Assembly (NCBI GenBank): GCA_041493205.1
Contig: JBGPYM010000150.1
Location: 1 to 7,660 of the forward strand
Length of the DNA stretch: 7,660 bases
Source of the DNA: JBGPYM01 sp041493205
GTDB taxonomy: Bacteria > Bacteroidota > Ignavibacteria > UBA10030 > UBA6906
Direction of reading: 5' to 3'
Below are positions 6,646 to 7,660 of the stretch, in pieces (position 1 is the stretch's first letter; every line of letters begins with the position of its first letter). The notes under the pieces were generated by a model. It saw nothing but the letters and a program-made list of their open reading frames with translations. It did not search any database and was not told where the DNA came from. Both the position numbers and the translations under genes were made by a program.

Positions 6646-7148
6646 CGCCGTCCATGCGCCTCTTGCCGCTCTGCGCGGCGTTGCTCCTGGCCGCCGGCTG
6701 CACCGGCAATCAGCCCGGACAGGAATACCAGCTGCGGACCGACATGTACAACCAGCCTTCGTTCCGGCATAACGAGGATCCCCGCTCGCAGCCGGAGGGA
6801 ACGGTCCGGACCAGCGGATTTGAACCCGAGGTGAGGGATTCAGCGCACGCCGCGCAGCTCGTCAACCCGTTCACATTTTCGCGGGCATCTGCCGACACGG
6901 CGCGGGTGCTGTTTGAGACGTACTGCTTCCCGTGCCACGGGATCGGGGCGAAAGGGGATGGGCCCGTCGCCAAAAAATTCCAGTCTCCTCCCGACCTTAC
7001 CGTAAAAAAATATATCAATGTGCCCGACGGGTACATCTACACCGTCATCAGGTACGGTGTCCGGATCATGCCGCCGTACGATGAGAACACGACCGCACGG
7101 GAACGCTGGCTGATCCTTTCACACCTCCGGAGCCTGCAAAAGGAATGA
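6642..7148 (+). CDS. actE: ACIII monoheme cytochrome c lipoprotein ActE
   Basis: ActE is the monoheme cytochrome c of ACIII, thought to pass electrons from the complex to its acceptor (soluble cytochrome c or the oxidase). The 168-residue product opens with a lipoprotein signal, MRLLPLCAALLLAAGC, with lipidated Cys20. A long polar linker follows (21-85), with DMYNQPSF and a Pro-rich segment that are usual in ActE. The cytochrome domain has heme site CFPCH at 95-99, then GIGAKGDGPVAKKF and PPDL, and ends with axial Met143 in RIMPPY. The CFPCHG...GDGPVA and MPPY features are standard for the family. The gene overlaps actD by 4 bases (ATGA) and actF by 4 bases. An A7 run at 7004-7010 codes for Lys-Lys in frame and needs no special explanation. 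Confidence 0.94.
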   Translation: MTPSMRLLPLCAALLLAAGCTGNQPGQEYQLRTDMYNQPSFRHNEDPRSQPEGTVRTSGFEPEVRDSAHAAQLVNPFTFSRASADTARVLFETYCFPCHGIGAKGDGPVAKKFQSPPDLTVKKYINVPDGYIYTVIRYGVRIMPPYDENTTARERWLILSHLRSLQKE

Positions 7149-7660
7149 AAGCGCCCTCCCGCGTGAAGACCGTCCTCGTCCTGTCCGCCCTCGCCGGGTC
7201 TGCGGCGTTTGTCGCGGGGCTTGTGAGCGGGGAGAGCCAGCGCGCGTGGCAGATTTATTTTGTCAACTTTCTCTTCTGGTCCGGCATTGCACAGGGGGGT
7301 GTTGCGATGGCGGGCGTCTACCGGATCACGAATGCCGGCTGGGGCGATCATTTCCGGCGCGTGGGTGAGGGGATGATCGCCTTCCTCCCCGTCAGTATCC
7401 TCCTGTACATCGGCCTGGTTGCCGGAGGAAGAAGCATTTTTCCGTGGACACATGAAGTGTTCCCGGGGAAGGAACTCTGGCTGAACGGCACGTTTGTCTT
7501 TGCCCGGGATGGGGCGATCTTCCTCTACCTGTTCTGGATCAGCTTCAGGTTTGTGGCGGCCTCGATCCGCTCTGAATCCGTGCGCCTTGCCACGCTGACG
7601 CCCGTGTTGCTGATTTCGTTCGCGGTGCTCTACAGTCTGATCGGCTTCGACCTGGTCATG
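7145..7660 (+). CDS. actF: ACIII second NrfD-like membrane subunit ActF, N-terminal part (partial)
   Basis: The frame starts at ATG 7145, sharing ATGA with the actE stop, and stays open to the right edge: 172 residues are visible, and the family is usually about 400 or more. ActF is a paralogue of ActC that forms the second large membrane subunit of ACIII; it is proposed to help in proton transfer but is not known to bind the quinol. Visible hydrophobic segments lie at about 9-28, 36-59, 78-95, 119-139 and 149-168. The segment NFLFWSGIAQGGV (41-53) aligns with FVFWVGIAHSGT of ActC, but Gln50 replaces the ActC His77. The next ActC His (119) also has no partner here. Asp169 in GFDLV matches Asp229 of ActC just before the cut. 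There is no good ribosome site: GGAG at 7129-7132 is distant and AGGA at 7141-7144 abuts the ATG, so translation probably depends on coupling. Confidence 0.9.
   Translation, partial: MKAPSRVKTVLVLSALAGSAAFVAGLVSGESQRAWQIYFVNFLFWSGIAQGGVAMAGVYRITNAGWGDHFRRVGEGMIAFLPVSILLYIGLVAGGRSIFPWTHEVFPGKELWLNGTFVFARDGAIFLYLFWISFRFVAASIRSESVRLATLTPVLLISFAVLYSLIGFDLVM

Noticed and set aside
7004..7010. A7 run in actE as a programmed frameshift site
   Set aside because: The frame reads through normally to the conserved axial Met and the usual C-terminus; no stem-loop or alternative product is evident.
1..7660. tRNA, rRNA, riboswitch, CRISPR, insertion sequence, internal promoter or terminator
   Set aside because: The window is almost entirely coding on one strand with no gap above 20 bases, and no such structure was seen.

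Overview
The window is a densely packed, GC-rich, single-strand (+) respiratory gene cluster. It carries the 3' end of a cbb3-type cytochrome c oxidase locus, followed directly by the genes for Alternative Complex III (ACIII, the quinol:cytochrome c/oxidase oxidoreductase encoded by act genes). The organism is an aerobic or microaerobic Gram-negative-type bacterium: the signal peptides are of lipoprotein, Tat and c-type cytochrome kinds, and the coding is GC-rich. ACIII occurs in Bacteroidota/Rhodothermota, Ignavibacteriota, Chloroflexota, Acidobacteriota, Gemmatimonadota and others. I cannot assign the phylum from sequence reading alone; a Bacteroidota/Ignavibacteria-like or similar lineage is a low-confidence guess.

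Layout: (1) 1-333, C-terminal end of CcoO, the monoheme subunit of cbb3 oxidase. (2) 308-988, a one-helix, one-heme cytochrome c that sits where ccoP normally lies. (3) 985-1500, actA, a pentaheme lipoprotein-type cytochrome. (4) 1506-1868, a small protein with two predicted membrane helices that I do not recognise as a standard ACIII subunit. (5) 1852-4788, actB, a fusion of a molybdopterin-oxidoreductase-like domain and a four-cluster ferredoxin domain, with a Tat-lipoprotein leader. (6) 4808-6130, actC, an NrfD/PsrC-type quinol-binding membrane subunit. (7) 6127-6645, actD (DUF3341 type). (8) 6642-7148, actE, a monoheme lipoprotein cytochrome. (9) 7145-7660, the start of actF, a second NrfD-like membrane subunit cut by the window end. 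There is no intergenic stretch over 20 bases, and I see no RNA gene, mobile element, CRISPR, internal promoter or terminator.

Working model (family knowledge plus inference): quinol is oxidised at ActC. Electrons pass through the [3Fe-4S]/[4Fe-4S] chain of ActB to the five hemes of ActA and the heme of ActE, then to the cytochrome c domains of the adjacent cbb3 oxidase (CcoO and the 308-988 cytochrome), which reduces O2. The gene order and overlapping stops and starts suggest that the oxidase and ACIII are made together and may form a supercomplex.

The system itself is known. The departures worth a second look are the extra two-helix gene between actA and actB, an intact N-terminal cysteine motif in ActB that could hold a fifth Fe-S cluster, ActA anchored by a lipobox instead of an obvious membrane helix, the single-heme protein in place of diheme CcoP, and physical linkage of ACIII to a cbb3 oxidase.
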